From Syncephalastrum monosporum B8922 (lineage: Eukaryota > Mucoromycota > Mucoromycetes > Mucorales > Syncephalastraceae), in the NCBI GenBank assembly GCA_000697355.1, contig JNEN01001161.1:186001-250000 (forward strand): a stretch of DNA of 64,000 nucleotides, read 5' to 3'. The notes beneath the pieces were generated by a model. It searched no databases. It was not told the DNA's origin and saw nothing but the letters and a program-made list of their open reading frames with translations. This document shows positions 34,916-45,954 of this stretch, one piece after another (within the stretch, counting starts at the first letter, position 1; every line of letters starts with the position of its first letter). A program made the position numbers and the translations under genes.

Positions 34916-36442
34916 ATGAATATCTCTGATTTATTAAATCAAAATCAACACCAGTATCACACACATGATGACCACGATCCGGATTCCGGGAGTACACGAG
35001 ACTTAGTACACGAGAGTGAGCTGATGGTACGATGGAGCCAGGTGCTCACGGATGGAGGATATCATCTTGCGTCGAGCGGCCATCAACAATGCCGACTCAC
35101 GGACGTGACATTAGAATCCGAACATGCGGGCATCCGTCTAAGAACGCCAGTTCACGTCAAAGTGATTGGTCGGCATATGAATGGCTCGTTCCGTTGTCAC
35201 ATCGGTATGGGCAAATTGTCGCGCCCTATCCAGTCCGTGGAATTGCGCGACACGATGCGACTCATGGCCGTGTTCTTCCGTCCTGCCAACAAGACCAAAA
35301 GCCAGCTCGTCTCACCCAAATTTATCTGCTTTCCTACATGGCTGCTTCACCTCTTTCGGTACACGGAGCATGACGCGACGCCTGGTCGTACTGACGTACG
35401 ATTTCTGGAAAACGCCGCGCTAGCCAAAGAAGACCATATCTTCCGCTTGAATAACGTTATCAATACGCTCTTCCGTTTCAACCTGCACGAGTTCGACCAT
35501 GATAAGCTATCCACGGCCGTTCAACTTTCCAACTATCTCTTTGACGAAGCCGGCTTTGATTATCATTCCTTGCCGCATCCATATCACCAACATAGTAACG
35601 GCTCCAGCATTAGCAGCAGTAGAAGACGGCAGCCTCCCATGTACGCCAAGCTTGTAGCCCTCCTACATGCGCCACGCCCTGCTAAAATCAAACCCAACTG
35701 CCTTAATTGCAGCACTAAGCCCGCCTCGCGTCGCAAGCTTTGCGTCGCCTGCTACAGATACGAGCTAAAGCACCATGAGCCACGCCCTCTTCGCCTAATT
35801 GTTGCCAATCGTTTCGGTCGTCGCGTTGCGCCCCCAGCTTCAACGACATCTCCTGGTTCCCCTGCAGACATCCCGTCGTTGCCTTCCAGCCATAGCAGCA
35901 AATGCGATGTAGCTAGTAGCAACAACACCAAGGTGTGCGCTAATTGCAACGTGAACAAGACGCATCAATGGTATCGCAATTTGTGTGGTGCCGGACACTG
36001 GTGCGAGACGTGCAAAAGCTACTACCTACGACATAACCGCGTACGCCCACCCGAGTTATTTGTCAAGGCTGCAAGACGTAAGGTAGATGTGCGTCAATTG
36101 ATGGATTGGTGCACCAGTCCCTCCTCGTCATCTTCCTCGTCTTCCACAACACCTACCACTGATGAAACAACTGGAGAAGACGATATACCATGGCAAGATA
36201 ATAGTCGCAGTCCCAAGAGCCTCTCAACAAATGACGACCGGAGCGAACTGTCATCACCGTCCTTTGCACCTATGATGACCTTTCAACAACAGAAACAATT
36301 TTCTTCATCCACGGAAGCGATCTTTCCTCCTCTTTCTAGATTTAGTAACTATGATCATCAAGCCGAAACGCCCTATCTCGAGCATTCTTTCGCTTTCTCT
36401 GATAACGGCGTCTCTAGCATGATTACCTCTCCACCATTTTAA
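34916..36442 (+). CDS. GATA-like zinc-finger transcription factor with two Cys4 motifs
   Basis: Single exon, 508 aa from MNISDLLNQNQHQ. An upstream in-frame Met at 34787 exists, but the TATA box at 34848 argues for the inner start. Residues about 30-220 form an apparently folded domain I cannot name (with LRTPVHVKVIGRHMNGSFR and VELRDTMRLMAVFFRP). Two zinc motifs follow. The first is C-x2-C-x11-C-x2-C (CLNCSTKPASRRKLCVAC). The second is C-x2-C-x18-C-x2-C (CANC...CETC) followed by KSYYLRHNRVRPPEL, which resembles a GATA finger with its LYY-like helix. Ser/Thr-rich low-complexity sequence fills the C-terminus. Likely a DNA-binding regulator; target unknown. The first motif resembles a shortened finger of the same kind. 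Confidence 0.8.
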   Translation: MNISDLLNQNQHQYHTHDDHDPDSGSTRDLVHESELMVRWSQVLTDGGYHLASSGHQQCRLTDVTLESEHAGIRLRTPVHVKVIGRHMNGSFRCHIGMGKLSRPIQSVELRDTMRLMAVFFRPANKTKSQLVSPKFICFPTWLLHLFRYTEHDATPGRTDVRFLENAALAKEDHIFRLNNVINTLFRFNLHEFDHDKLSTAVQLSNYLFDEAGFDYHSLPHPYHQHSNGSSISSSRRRQPPMYAKLVALLHAPRPAKIKPNCLNCSTKPASRRKLCVACYRYELKHHEPRPLRLIVANRFGRRVAPPASTTSPGSPADIPSLPSSHSSKCDVASSNNTKVCANCNVNKTHQWYRNLCGAGHWCETCKSYYLRHNRVRPPELFVKAARRKVDVRQLMDWCTSPSSSSSSSSTTPTTDETTGEDDIPWQDNSRSPKSLSTNDDRSELSSPSFAPMMTFQQQKQFSSSTEAIFPPLSRFSNYDHQAETPYLEHSFAFSDNGVSSMITSPPF

Positions 36443-37380
36443 TCTTCCTATCATGTAACAAAAAATTATAACAGTAACCTCCCGATCCCGAGCCCGCTCC
36501 TCCAGATACCCTTACACACATACGTAATACTTTATATGACCATCACTCACAGTCCAGCCTTTAATATTTATTTATTTTGGCCCAAAAGCATGTAAAAAAG
36601 ACTACTCACTTTTCACTCTAAGTTCCTATGAATATTTGATGATATTAAAAGTGATTGCGGACGCCTTATGTGCAAATACTCGATCGATGTTGCGCCATAG
36701 TGAAGCTGATAAAGTCAGAATAAAAAAAATACTCGCTCGGTAAAGAAAGTACGCCCAAAACATGTGGACGCATATGTGTGTGTGTGTGTGTCTGCATCCA
36801 TGTAGGGGTAATTGTGAAAGAGAAGAAACGTGAGGCTGATTCAGAAGAGTAAAAGGAGAACCACGCGAAGCGATCTGTCAGGCTGATGACTGAAGGGGAG
36901 CATCGTATCGAACCGAAAGTGTAACTCTAAGTCAAAAGAAGTTATTCGAGTGATCATCTAGAACTTGCCAGATGCGATAGCACGCCCCCAGCAATTCCTC
37001 CCCTCTCTCTCTCTCTCTCCCCCCCCCCCCCCCCCCCCCCCCCCCCGTTTCAAAAGGTGGTGAACACTCCTGAAGGGCGATTAATGTTTGCTATTTCGTA
37101 TTTGGTAGAAAATGCTTAGTAGACAAGCCTTATCCTCACTACACACAGCTCTGTGTGTTGCACCAAAATCCGGCTTTTCTGTTCTCTTATCGTGATGCAT
37201 GAGCCCCTTGGCGTGAGATGGCATGGCACGGACGACACCACGAATTTGTCAATAAAGCTGACATTCTAGACGAGTCAAGATGCGATAAGGAGACTCAAGA
37301 CGGACCCCAAGATAAGTTAATAACAAAACAGGTGGATGCAAGAAAGGATGAAAGGATAGAAAGACGCTCTATTTCTTTAT
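36443..37380. other. Intergenic with simple repeats
   Basis: Between the GATA-like gene and the convergent RPS20 gene. It contains a TG repeat (36775-36790) and a CT repeat running into a 28-nt C tract (37001-37046). No coding signal. Confidence 0.6.
37001..37046. repeat. (CT)9 followed by C28 homopolymer
   Basis: Nine CT units at 37001-37018 lead directly into 28 consecutive C at 37019-37046. The minus strand is a G28 run able to form a quadruplex. Confidence 0.9.
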
Positions 37381-37830
37381 TTAGGCAATGGTGACTTCAA
37401 CCTCGACACCGGGCTCGATGGAGATGGAGGTGATCTGCTTGACGATCTCGGAGGGCGAGTGGAGGTCAATGAGACGCTTGTGGATCTTCATCTCGAACTT
37501 GTCGAAGGTCTCGGAACCGTTACCGCAGGGCGACTTGCGGGTGGTGATGCGGAGGACCTTGGTGGGCAGGCGGACGGGACCCTTGACCTTCAGCTGCTTG
37601 TCCTTGGCGCGCTGGACGAGGTCGCTCGAGACCTTCTCGAGGTTCTTGACGTTGCGCGAGGTCAGAGTGATACGGATACGGTGGATCTTGGGCTGGACCT
37701 CCTCCTCGAGACCGGGCTTGGTGGCGTTCTTAGCCTGTCATACATAAGCGAGAAAGACGCGTTTAGACTCATCCATTGCTCTACGATGCACCGTGACATT
37801 CCACTTTTCTCTACTTACGGCGAAGGACAT
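37381..37830 (-). CDS. RPS20: 40S ribosomal protein S20 (uS10)
   Basis: Small-subunit ribosomal protein of the uS10 family. Two exons, 37830-37819 (MSFA only) and 37734-37381, give 121 aa, the usual eukaryotic length. Family sequence is clear: [53 protein letters not shown] and WITH-like C-terminal [18 protein letters not shown]. The 12-nt first coding exon with an intron just after the start is common for ribosomal protein genes. Codons are strongly C/G-ending (GTC, AAG, CTC), as expected for high expression. Confidence 0.95.
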
Positions 37831-38386
37831 GGCTGAATATATCTCTAGAAAACACGGAAAACAACCGTTAAAGGTGCCCAAACCAATTTCATGAGAGCGA
37901 CATACCAGTAATTGAGCAAAGAGAGGGAGCTTCAGAGGCACCATCTTCTGAACGTTAAAATCTTTACGCACTAAGCCACCCATGCGTTTTCCATACTCCT
38001 CCCGTTCAGATACATCATGCGCCGTTTGCTACCACTACAACCGCATTTGGTTTAACTTGTTCAAACAAAAAGACTATAAAAGGGATGGGAGAGGAGAGAG
38101 AGAAGGATAAAAGAGATATGTACAGAAAAAAAGAAACATGCGAGTGCTTTTGATATGTCCAAGAGTAGCTCTTACCAAAACTGCTTGAATAACTGCTCTC
38201 AAAATATCAGTCGTCAGTCAGTGTGTCTGAATGCGACGCGCGCTATGCGTGCACACGTGCCATGTATAATAGTGTGTGAGAAGGGAAAAATTGTATGTCT
38301 GTGTGTGTACGTGTGTGTATGGAGAAATAGAAACACACGGCAGGAGGGTATGCTCGGGAAACACGCAAAAAAAAAAAGTCCAGTCA
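37831..38386. other. RPS20 promoter and bZIP 1 3' region
   Basis: Both flanking genes are on the minus strand, so this holds the RPS20 upstream region. GT-rich near 38290. No gene seen. Confidence 0.5.
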
Positions 38387-40235
38387 TCAGGTTGCAAAAG
38401 GATATCGGTTAGGGGAAGTCAGGCGTGGCATAGCCTCCATGACGTCCATGACAATATCTAAACTCAAGTAGGTGAGTTGTGCGACATTCACCTAGAGGAG
38501 CCCGGCGTGGTATTGTAACGCCTGCCTTACCTAGAGGGACTTCGTCTGTAATCTTCTTGAAAGTGTCGATCTCCTCCTCTTCATCGCTGTATTCCTCGCC
38601 GGGTTCAAGACTGGATTTGCGCGAGTCGGTGGTGACGGAAGGGAAGAGGGTTGGAGGCGGAAAATAGTCGATGTATTTCTCGCGCTCGATATACATTTTT
38701 TTGCGCTCGAGCATCATGGCCTGGAGCCGCTGACCGAGATAAACGACGATTTCGACATTGTTGTCCATGCGATCGGTGGGCTTGTGATTGGGGCACAAGA
38801 ACCAGTACTTGCGCAAAAAGCTGGGTGGGACAAACCAGCAATCCTGGTTGCCAGGTGACCCGCCCAAGAACATGGCTGAATTCATCAAAAACTTGAACAG
38901 CTCGTTGGCGTCGTAAAAGTCTTGGAAGAGGATCAATTGATCGCGCATGACCTCGCCAGGGATGACATCGATGCGGATATCGTGCGGGATGCGGCGTTGG
39001 AGCTCGGTGGGTGTGAAGTAGCCGTGGACGTCCTTTTCCTGCTCGTCTCTGCTGAGAAGGCGCATCTGGTCGACATATTGCAGCGGGGTCATGGGTGGGA
39101 AAGTTTTGGAGCCGTCTGGGTTGTGTGTCCACAAGGGGAGAGATTGGCCCTCCTGGTGAGGGGCAGTCAGCGGATTGTGCCACAGCGAGCTGTCTTTGGC
39201 ATACGGTTCCGACTTGACGTAGCTGCTGTCGTCGTCTTCGTCGCCGTCCACATCCATGGACTGTTTGTTTTGCTGGCTCGCGTCGGCCCGAAGGGGGCTA
39301 AAGTGCTGTAGAGATGAACGCCATTCGGGAGGGATAAGGGCCGAAAGCTCAGGCGGAGTCTGGTCGATAGTAAAGTTGGGGCGAGTGACCTGGTCAAGGA
39401 AGCCCGAGACCACGTCTGTATGGAACAGGTGCTGCACGAACGCCGGGTCGATCTGCTGCGTCGTCGAGCTTAGTGCTTGCAGCTGCGGGGCAAGCACCGA
39501 TACGGTCTGGGTCAAATCGAGCGGCGGCAGCGGTGGAGGCACGTCTTCGCTCATGTCAAAGTCGGGCAGCCCACCGGGCATAGCCGGAGCTCCACTGCCC
39601 ATGGAGGCTGCGTGGGCGGCCGCTATCGTTGCAGTAGAAGAGAGTGACAGATTGCTGAGCGAGCTCTGCACAGCAGAGGGTAGCGATGGCGACGCAGTGT
39701 CTGCGGTAGATGACGGAGTGTCGGGCGCAAGGTCGGCCGGAATGTTCTCTTCCTCGAGACTGACAATGTGCAAGTTCTTGTCGAGGAAGAACTCGAGGGT
39801 CTGGGGGATGTTTTTGGACTTTGAGAACAAGAATTTCTCGGCGCCGAGATGGTCTTTCGCGCCTGTGTCCCAAAAGTTCGGCACGTCCACACGGTTGGCG
39901 TTGCAGGCGAGCTTCAGAGTCAGGACATACCCCTTAAGATAGTTGTTCTCGTACTGCAACTCGTCCACCTTGCGCCGCAGGCTGTTGGCCTCGCGTAACG
40001 CCTCGTCGCGTGCGTACAAACATCGTTTCACAGTTGCTTCGGCTTCGCGCATTTCTCGTCGTTTTCGCTCACGAAAGGCACGTTGGGCAGCCCGGTTTTG
40101 GGCCTTGCGCTGTGCGGGTGAGGGCGGATTCGGTTTGCGGCCGGGCTTCTTTCGTGGCCGTATCGGTCGCCCGTTTTCATCGAGATTCCCGAGCTCGAGC
40201 TCTGGGTCAAAATGCTCAAAGGAGATTTCTGTCAT
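38387..40235 (-). CDS. bZIP transcription factor, Pap1/Yap type (bZIP 1)
   Basis: Two exons (40235-38531, 38457-38387) give 591 aa. The start MTEISFEHFD is preferred to upstream in-frame Mets because the longer reading is a hydrophobic, leader-like artefact. The basic region at about 43-60 carries the Pap1/Yap signature NRAAQRAFR, followed by leucine-zipper heptads to about residue 110. A Ser/Ala/Pro-rich middle follows. The C-terminal region (IPHDIRIDVIPGEVMRDQLI ... FVPPSFLRKYWFL) is shared with the bZIP at 42070 and resembles the DUF3425-type domain of fungal bZIP proteins. The short last exon encodes DIVMDVMEAMPRL, matching the end of the other gene (DAMLDLMNSL). Probably a stress or nutrient regulator; this is inference. 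Confidence 0.87.
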
Positions 40236-41184
40236 ACCAGCAAAGGAGGGGAAGGAAGCAAGAGAAATGGAGAGTAGGGAAAAGAAGAAATTGGAGGGGA
40301 GTGGGAAAAGGGATAAAGCGAAAATAAGCAAAAATAGCTTGTGCCCGATAACTGCGGGGAAAAAGGAAACGCTACTGGTCGGTTGTAATTTTTGGGGCTG
40401 TATGAGATATCTTGGACGTCCAAAGAAACTGAGATATAAGAATTAAAATACAAGTGGATCAGTAGGAAAGAGAGAGAGAGAGAGAAAAAACGACCAGGTC
40501 CGTGTGCAGCTGTGTACCATGTCTGTGAATGTCACCCAAGTGATAGTCAAACGGCGGGGAAAATTCGAGTAATTAAGGGAAACGATGCAGACATTCACCC
40601 GAGAGTTCTTTACCTGATTTGCCTTTTGTGCACACACATGCCGCACTTTTTGTCACGGTAGAAACGTGCATGTCCGGTCATGGCGCGCCCTTGATCGTGT
40701 CCGTGTATGGCGTGTGAGTCAAGGCACAAAGCATGGGAGTATGAAGGTCTTACTCCCGGGTTTCACGTGGTCTTCATTGTCTGGCGTGTGCTCACATTGG
40801 GGCGTGTGTTACCTACTATAAGATGGTCTTTCAAACGGCGATCTGTAAACACGACACTCCGCACGTGGGCTGCTCTAGAAGCGTCAATGTTTATCACGTC
40901 TCCTACTTGACTCAGCTGGACCTCATATGGCAAAGTAAAATCAGAGGGGAAAAGGAGAGAGAGAGGGAGGGGCACCATGGTATTTTGGACGCATTTATTT
41001 TAGCGTACATAACTCATGTATCCACTTTGAAATATATTATGAGCGATAAACGCATTCAACAGTGTGTGGCGCTTCCTCCTATGACAGATGATACCCACGG
41101 TTCTATCACGCTGAATGAATGCAAGGGAAAGATCGAGCCATGCAGCTGTGGAATGGAAGAAGAACCAAAGTTTATGCATACACA
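40236..41184. other. Intergenic between divergent bZIP 1 and GPI-type gene 2
   Basis: About 0.95 kb shared upstream region of two divergent genes. Pyrimidine/purine-rich near 40240-40320 and 40470. No coding exon supported. Confidence 0.5.
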
Positions 41185-41192
41185 TATATAAA
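41185..41192 (+). promoter_or_regulatory. TATA box of GPI-type gene 2
   Basis: TATATAAA lies 61 bp before the ATG at 41246, nearly the same distance as in the paralogue at 29764. Confidence 0.65.
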
Positions 41193-41245
41193 CCGACACA
41201 GACAAGGCACTTGGAAGCTCATCGCCCCCCACTAGGAATCTCAAG

Positions 41246-41911
41246 ATGAAGTCGCTTATTTTCCTTTTCGCTATTGCCCTGATGCTCACCGCGGTCCATG
41301 CCGTCAGCGAGTGTCAATGTGCAGAAGATGACCACGCATGCCAAACCGAGTGCGGTAAGTCAAAGATATCCGGCCAGCAAATGGCAATGTGGGATCCCGT
41401 ATTCTGACAGGCAGATCACACATAGTCAAGGCAACCGATGCCTGTATTGTCGAGTGTGAAGGTGATACAGAGTGCTACGCAGGATGTAACAAGCAATGGT
41501 ATGGGAAACCGAGCCGCCAAATATAGTCATGGACCTTGCTCACCATTAAGAACTAGGCCGATGCCTCTCAATCAGTTTCTGGCGACTTCCACCGCGGCGC
41601 CTGCACCTTCCGAAGCCCCATCCAGCGCCCCATCTACCGCTCAGCTGCCAGCTTCGTCTACCGCGGGATCTACGGGTGTGTAACCTCCCCCAAAAGCCGA
41701 GTTCCGTTCCTTTTTTTTTTTCTGACTCACATTTCTTGGTTTTTTAATAGCCACTGCGTCGAGAGTGTTGTCCGCGTCGGCTTCCGCCTCTGGTTCTCAT
41801 TCTCCCAGCTCGTCAAGTAGCTCTTCCTCCGGTGCTGGCATGACGACCGTGACTTCGGCGGGAGCCATCACGACGTTGGCGTTGGCGATTGTAGCAGTGG
41901 TTTTGGCTTAA
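41246..41911 (+). CDS. Secreted, probably GPI-anchored protein with eight-Cys module (paralogue 2)
   Basis: Four exons (41246-41354, 41426-41498, 41557-41675, 41751-41911) give 153 aa. A signal peptide (MKSLIFLFAIALMLTAVHA) is followed by eight cysteines with exactly the spacing seen in the protein at 28957-29764, ending C-x3-W. The next about 90 residues are Ser/Thr/Ala/Pro-rich, and the end is hydrophobic (TTLALAIVAVVLA), as in a GPI signal. Intron 1 is phase 1 in the Val codon after Cys4, the same place as in the paralogue. Intron 2 splits the conserved Trp codon and intron 3 lies in the Ser/Thr region. AATAAA at 41923 closes the gene, only 158 bp before the next start codon. Function unknown. 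Confidence 0.85.
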
Positions 41912-41922
41912 TACAGTACTTG

Positions 41923-41928
41923 AATAAA
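41923..41928 (+). terminator. Polyadenylation signal of GPI-type gene 2
   Basis: AATAAA 12 nt after the stop codon. Confidence 0.5.
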
Positions 41929-42069
41929 GCTAGAGGAAATATACCATATTTTTATTTATTTATTTGCCGGGACTTCGCCTGTTATCGCCTGAAATCCACG
42001 TGGAGACTTAAAAATCTAGGACTGCACTTCTTCCGCGGTTTTTACGATCCATCCACGATCCTTTACGCG

Positions 42070-43925
42070 ATGGAATCATATTTATCCGAACTAGACTCTA
42101 TCATTGAGCAACAGCGCTCTCAATCGCAGCCCAACTCACAGCCACAGCAGCAGCAGGCCTCTCAACAACCATGGGCTCAGTCGCCGTCTTTCCTGAGTCA
42201 ACAGCACCACCCACAGCAAACGGATCCCGCCGCATTCTTTAATGAGCTGCGTCCACAAGACCTTTCTGGGCAACATTCATCTTTGTTTATGCCAGCCAGC
42301 ATGGACCCTACGATCCCATATGGCTTTGCACCACCTCATATGAGCATGCCTCAGCACCAGCAGCCGCAGCAGCAACGAACGATGCCTGCTTCTTCTGGCG
42401 TTAACAGTGACAGCCAACCCATCAAGATACGCAAAAAGCCCGGACGAAAACCGAACCCAGCCTCACCTGCGCTTCGTAAGGCTCAGAATCGTGCGGCCCA
42501 ACGCGCGTTCCGCGAGCGTAAGGAGCGCCACTTGCGTGATCTCGAGACGACGATTCATACGATGCGCGAACAACGGACAGCGATGAGCAAAGAGCTGAAA
42601 CAGCTCAAATCCGATCTGGATGGCTGCAAGACCGAGAACTGGTACCTGCGTGGCATCGTCCTGACCTTGCAGTTTGTCTGCCTCCACCACAATATCGAGA
42701 TCCCTTACCATGCACCCTATCTGTCAGAAAGCGCGCTGAGTGAAATGGCGCTCACCTCTCCGCATGCCATCGAAGCCTATGTCAACGCCTACATGAAGAA
42801 CAACGCCGAATTAAAGAAATCCGTATCCACCCATATGACGAGCGCCAACCGCTATGCGACTGAAGAGCATCACCTTGACGAGCAAGAGGAGGACGCCCTT
42901 AGACAAACAGAGCGAGGTAACTCTGTGTTCTCCGACAACAAGACAGTCGATGAAGTACCTGCGCTCTACATCAACGATGATGGCCTTGCTCGCGGATCAG
43001 CCTCCCCGCAGCAGTCTACGCAACACACTGACGGCGACAGTGCCATGGAGGACGCAAGCGGAGCAAGCGAGGTCAAGGTGGAGCCCTCGGGCGATACTGC
43101 CGAGCAATGGCTGTCAGCCGCAGACAGGATGGCAGAGAAAAAGACGGCAGAGGAAACTAAGGGCGAATCCACATCCAGCTTAGCCGCCATCCAACGTCTT
43201 CGTATGCAACTCCGTGTCCAGTCTACCTTGAATCAATTTGGTCAGTTACCTAGTGTTCGTTTGCAGCCGACGCTGCTCCAGCTCGCTGTACCGCACGACC
43301 CACGCATCGACCTCATCCCCACTGCCCATATGCGAGACCGTATGATCATATTCCGAGATATAATGGACTATGACCACTGCTTCAACATACTGTTGAATGG
43401 TGCGACCTATCACGGAGGAGACCCAACCTTGGCCGGAAACTGGGAATTGCCAGCCGACTTCTTCAGTGAATACTGGTAGGTTCAAAAGAGCGTAGAAAGT
43501 GGGTCAAGGATTGATGCTCTTCAAATAGGTACTTGGCTATCAACTATGATTATAGCAAGACGAACCAATGGCGAACCCAAAAGGGCTTGCCAGAAGTGCG
43601 CAGCGGAATGCAAGAGGCAGACCGCTCGGATCCGTCCGAACATAGCAGCTGGACAGACGACGACGTCTTTAGACAGTTTATGGAGCCCATTCCTGAGCTT
43701 CAACCTCTTCCTGCACGGCGTCCCGAGCCAGGACAACAAGAACAAACGGCCCCTATGAGCCCGTCACATATGTATCAGAGTACAGCCTCGCCCCCTGGCC
43801 AGCCACAGCTACAATCGCCCGGTATTGGTAAGTGCGTAGATCGACAAGTCATCTTATATTAACGTATGTCTCTAGATGCCATGCTGGACTTGATGAACTC
43901 ACTTTCTACCGATATACCACACTGA
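42070..43925 (+). CDS. bZIP transcription factor, Pap1/Yap type (bZIP 2)
   Basis: Three exons (42070-43475, 43529-43827, 43876-43925) give 584 aa. The Gln-rich N-terminus leads to a basic region at about 136-153 (RKAQNRAAQRAFRERKER) preceded by RKKPGRKPNPASPA, as in bZIP 1, then a leucine zipper and a conserved LRGIVLTLQFVC stretch. The C-terminal domain (VPHDPRIDLIPTAHMRDRMI ... LPADFFSEYWYLAINYDYSK) aligns with bZIP 1 and looks DUF3425-like. It has no Pap1-type Cys-rich domains that I can see, so it is not simply an oxidative-stress Yap1. The upstream in-frame reading from 41920 overlaps the previous gene's poly(A) region and is rejected. Likely DNA-binding regulator. Confidence 0.88.
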
Positions 43926-44669
43926 TTAGCAAAACTGTTTGTTACATCACCTTTTTCTTACGTTTTCTGTAAATATGGTTTAACTCGATTCCACTATAGT
44001 ACTCTGTTTTGTCATTTTCCTCCTTGTCATGTGTCTGGTCGTACCATTGGTCCACAGCTACTAACTGGCTATAGTCTGGCGTGGGCTCATCTATCCATTA
44101 GTACTCTTGCTCATATATAGTTATCGCAAATGTGGACAGCAAGCTATAACACATGAGAAGTTTGTGATACAAGCCCCAATTTATGGCACAATCCATGGAG
44201 CTTGCTGCCAAGAAGCATCATGTGCATGTCTCTATGATTGAGGCTTTTGTCGTAAGTATATACAGTAAATGGGCGAGAGTCAAGTTTGCATTCACAGTCC
44301 ATGAAATCCAGCCATCTTTTTGCTCAGCCTTACATCGCGGTAACTGTACAAAACCTGCCAACATATCATACTGGCGAACAAGTGAATCGGGCTCTAGACA
44401 AGTGCCATCTGGCCACACGTCCATCCCCCACCAGCGAATCGCTAAGTTTAATTCGAATCACTTTGCATGATACGGGCATGGTCTAGGAGGTTTCATCTGA
44501 TAATGAGAAGGAGGACACACATTTGCATGGAATGATATGTGCCATTTTGGGTAAAGTAATAAACGGCTAACTTGTTCAGAGTAACGAACAAAAAAAAAAA
44601 AGTAGGACGAGAATATGTTCCACCAGGCGCCGGCGCCGGCGCTGCCAGGGAAAGAGGGAAAGAAGATGA
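43926..44669. other. Intergenic, convergent 3' ends
   Basis: Between convergent bZIP 2 and HTD2. Contains an A-run near 44590 and a GC-rich palindrome (44627-44642). No gene seen. Confidence 0.5.
44627..44642. repeat. 16-nt perfect GC palindrome
   Basis: GCGCCGGCGCCGGCGC equals its own reverse complement. It sits 28 nt past the HTD2 stop. Confidence 0.8.
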
Positions 44670-45718
44670 TCATTTGATGGGCACGAGCTGAACTGTGCCT
44701 TTGACTGCGAGATGACCTTCGGCGTTAACGATCCAGACTTCGAATGCTCGGCCCTGAGTCGTCTTAATTTCGCGTCCGCAACAGTTGAAGGCTTGGTTAA
44801 CGTAGAGCGGCATGAGACACCGGTAACGAAATGACGACACCGCCATGTTATCCTGTCCTAGATCTTGAAGATGCTTTCGTACAAGGCTCATCAACAAGGT
44901 GCCCGAGAGTGGCCCATGGACGAGGCAGCCTGGTGTGCGAAATATGCGTTGGTCATCTTGGGTCTTTTTCCTTGGTTTCGCTTCGACTGACCTGGATACT
45001 TCTCAACCTCTGTGGCGTACAGATGGTCATAATGAATCATGTGTGCATTAAACGTCAAGGCGGAGTACCGGAATAAGAGGACGGGTGTGGGTCGCACATG
45101 GCGCGTAAATTGGGGTATGTGTCGTGCTAGAAGAAGAGGACAGATGAGCCAAGGAAAGCTTAGCATGCGAGTCGTCGTCGTACCGGGAAGAGCGCGGGGC
45201 TCGCGGTTGGCTTCATTTTCGTGGACATACACCAGTAAGCGCTGCTCACGCATGGACCAGCCGTGCTGGTTTTCAATGTCCTTGTTGAGTCGGATCGCGA
45301 CCGAGCCTCCTTCTCCTTCGCCGCGGCGCTCCACATGGCCGACGGTAGTCGTCATCTGAATTTGGTCGCCCATACGGAGTGGATTGGATACGTCGTAGGT
45401 CATCTCAGCCCCTCCCCATAAGCGCTTGACATACGGCGCAGGAGGGACGAACTCGGTTTCGTAGCCGTCGGCAGCCAGCTCGTGCTCGTACGTGCGGGGC
45501 GGGAAGAAAATGTGGTGATATGTCGGAGGCAGCGTCTCGCCTGGTGTCGGCTCATTCAACGTACGCGCCAGGAGATCCACCGGGGAGGCTGTGATAGTAT
45601 CTTGCGCCCGCGTCGTTTGATTCACTACCCGCGATTGCCACTTCTCAATCGGTATCCTATGCGTATACCAGCGCCGTGGAGGCTGGTACCGTGTCATGCG
45701 TCGTAGCATGCGCGACAT
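44670..45718 (-). CDS. HTD2: Mitochondrial 3-hydroxyacyl-thioester dehydratase, Htd2-like
   Basis: Htd2 dehydrates 3-hydroxyacyl-ACP in mitochondrial type II fatty acid synthesis, which feeds lipoic acid production. Three exons (45718-45184, 45126-44992, 44929-44670) give 309 aa. The N-terminus MSRMLRRMTRYQPPRRWYTHR is a typical matrix-targeting sequence. The C-terminal hot-dog domain carries RYSALTFNAHMIHYDHLYA followed by EKYPGCLVHGPL, the hydratase 2-like catalytic pattern with Asp and His. The N-terminal half is a second, degenerate hot-dog region with YEHELAADGYETEF. Relatives include mesaconyl-C4-CoA hydratases, but the presequence and length favour Htd2. Confidence 0.87.
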
Positions 45719-45954
45719 GGCCGGACGAAGAATAAAAAAAAATGTATAAACGAAAGCCCGAAATTATAGTGTATGCAATGTAATGTGTCTTCGTATTGGA
45801 AGTGATATTAAGCGGTGGATTCATGTTAAGCTGTAAAGTGATGCTGTGCGTTGCAGGATAGTCAGAATGCTAATGGCCGGTGTTGCAGTGTCTGCCAGAA
45901 GGAGGGCGGGGAAGGATATATACATCTATCTACATACATATACTAAGTATATAA

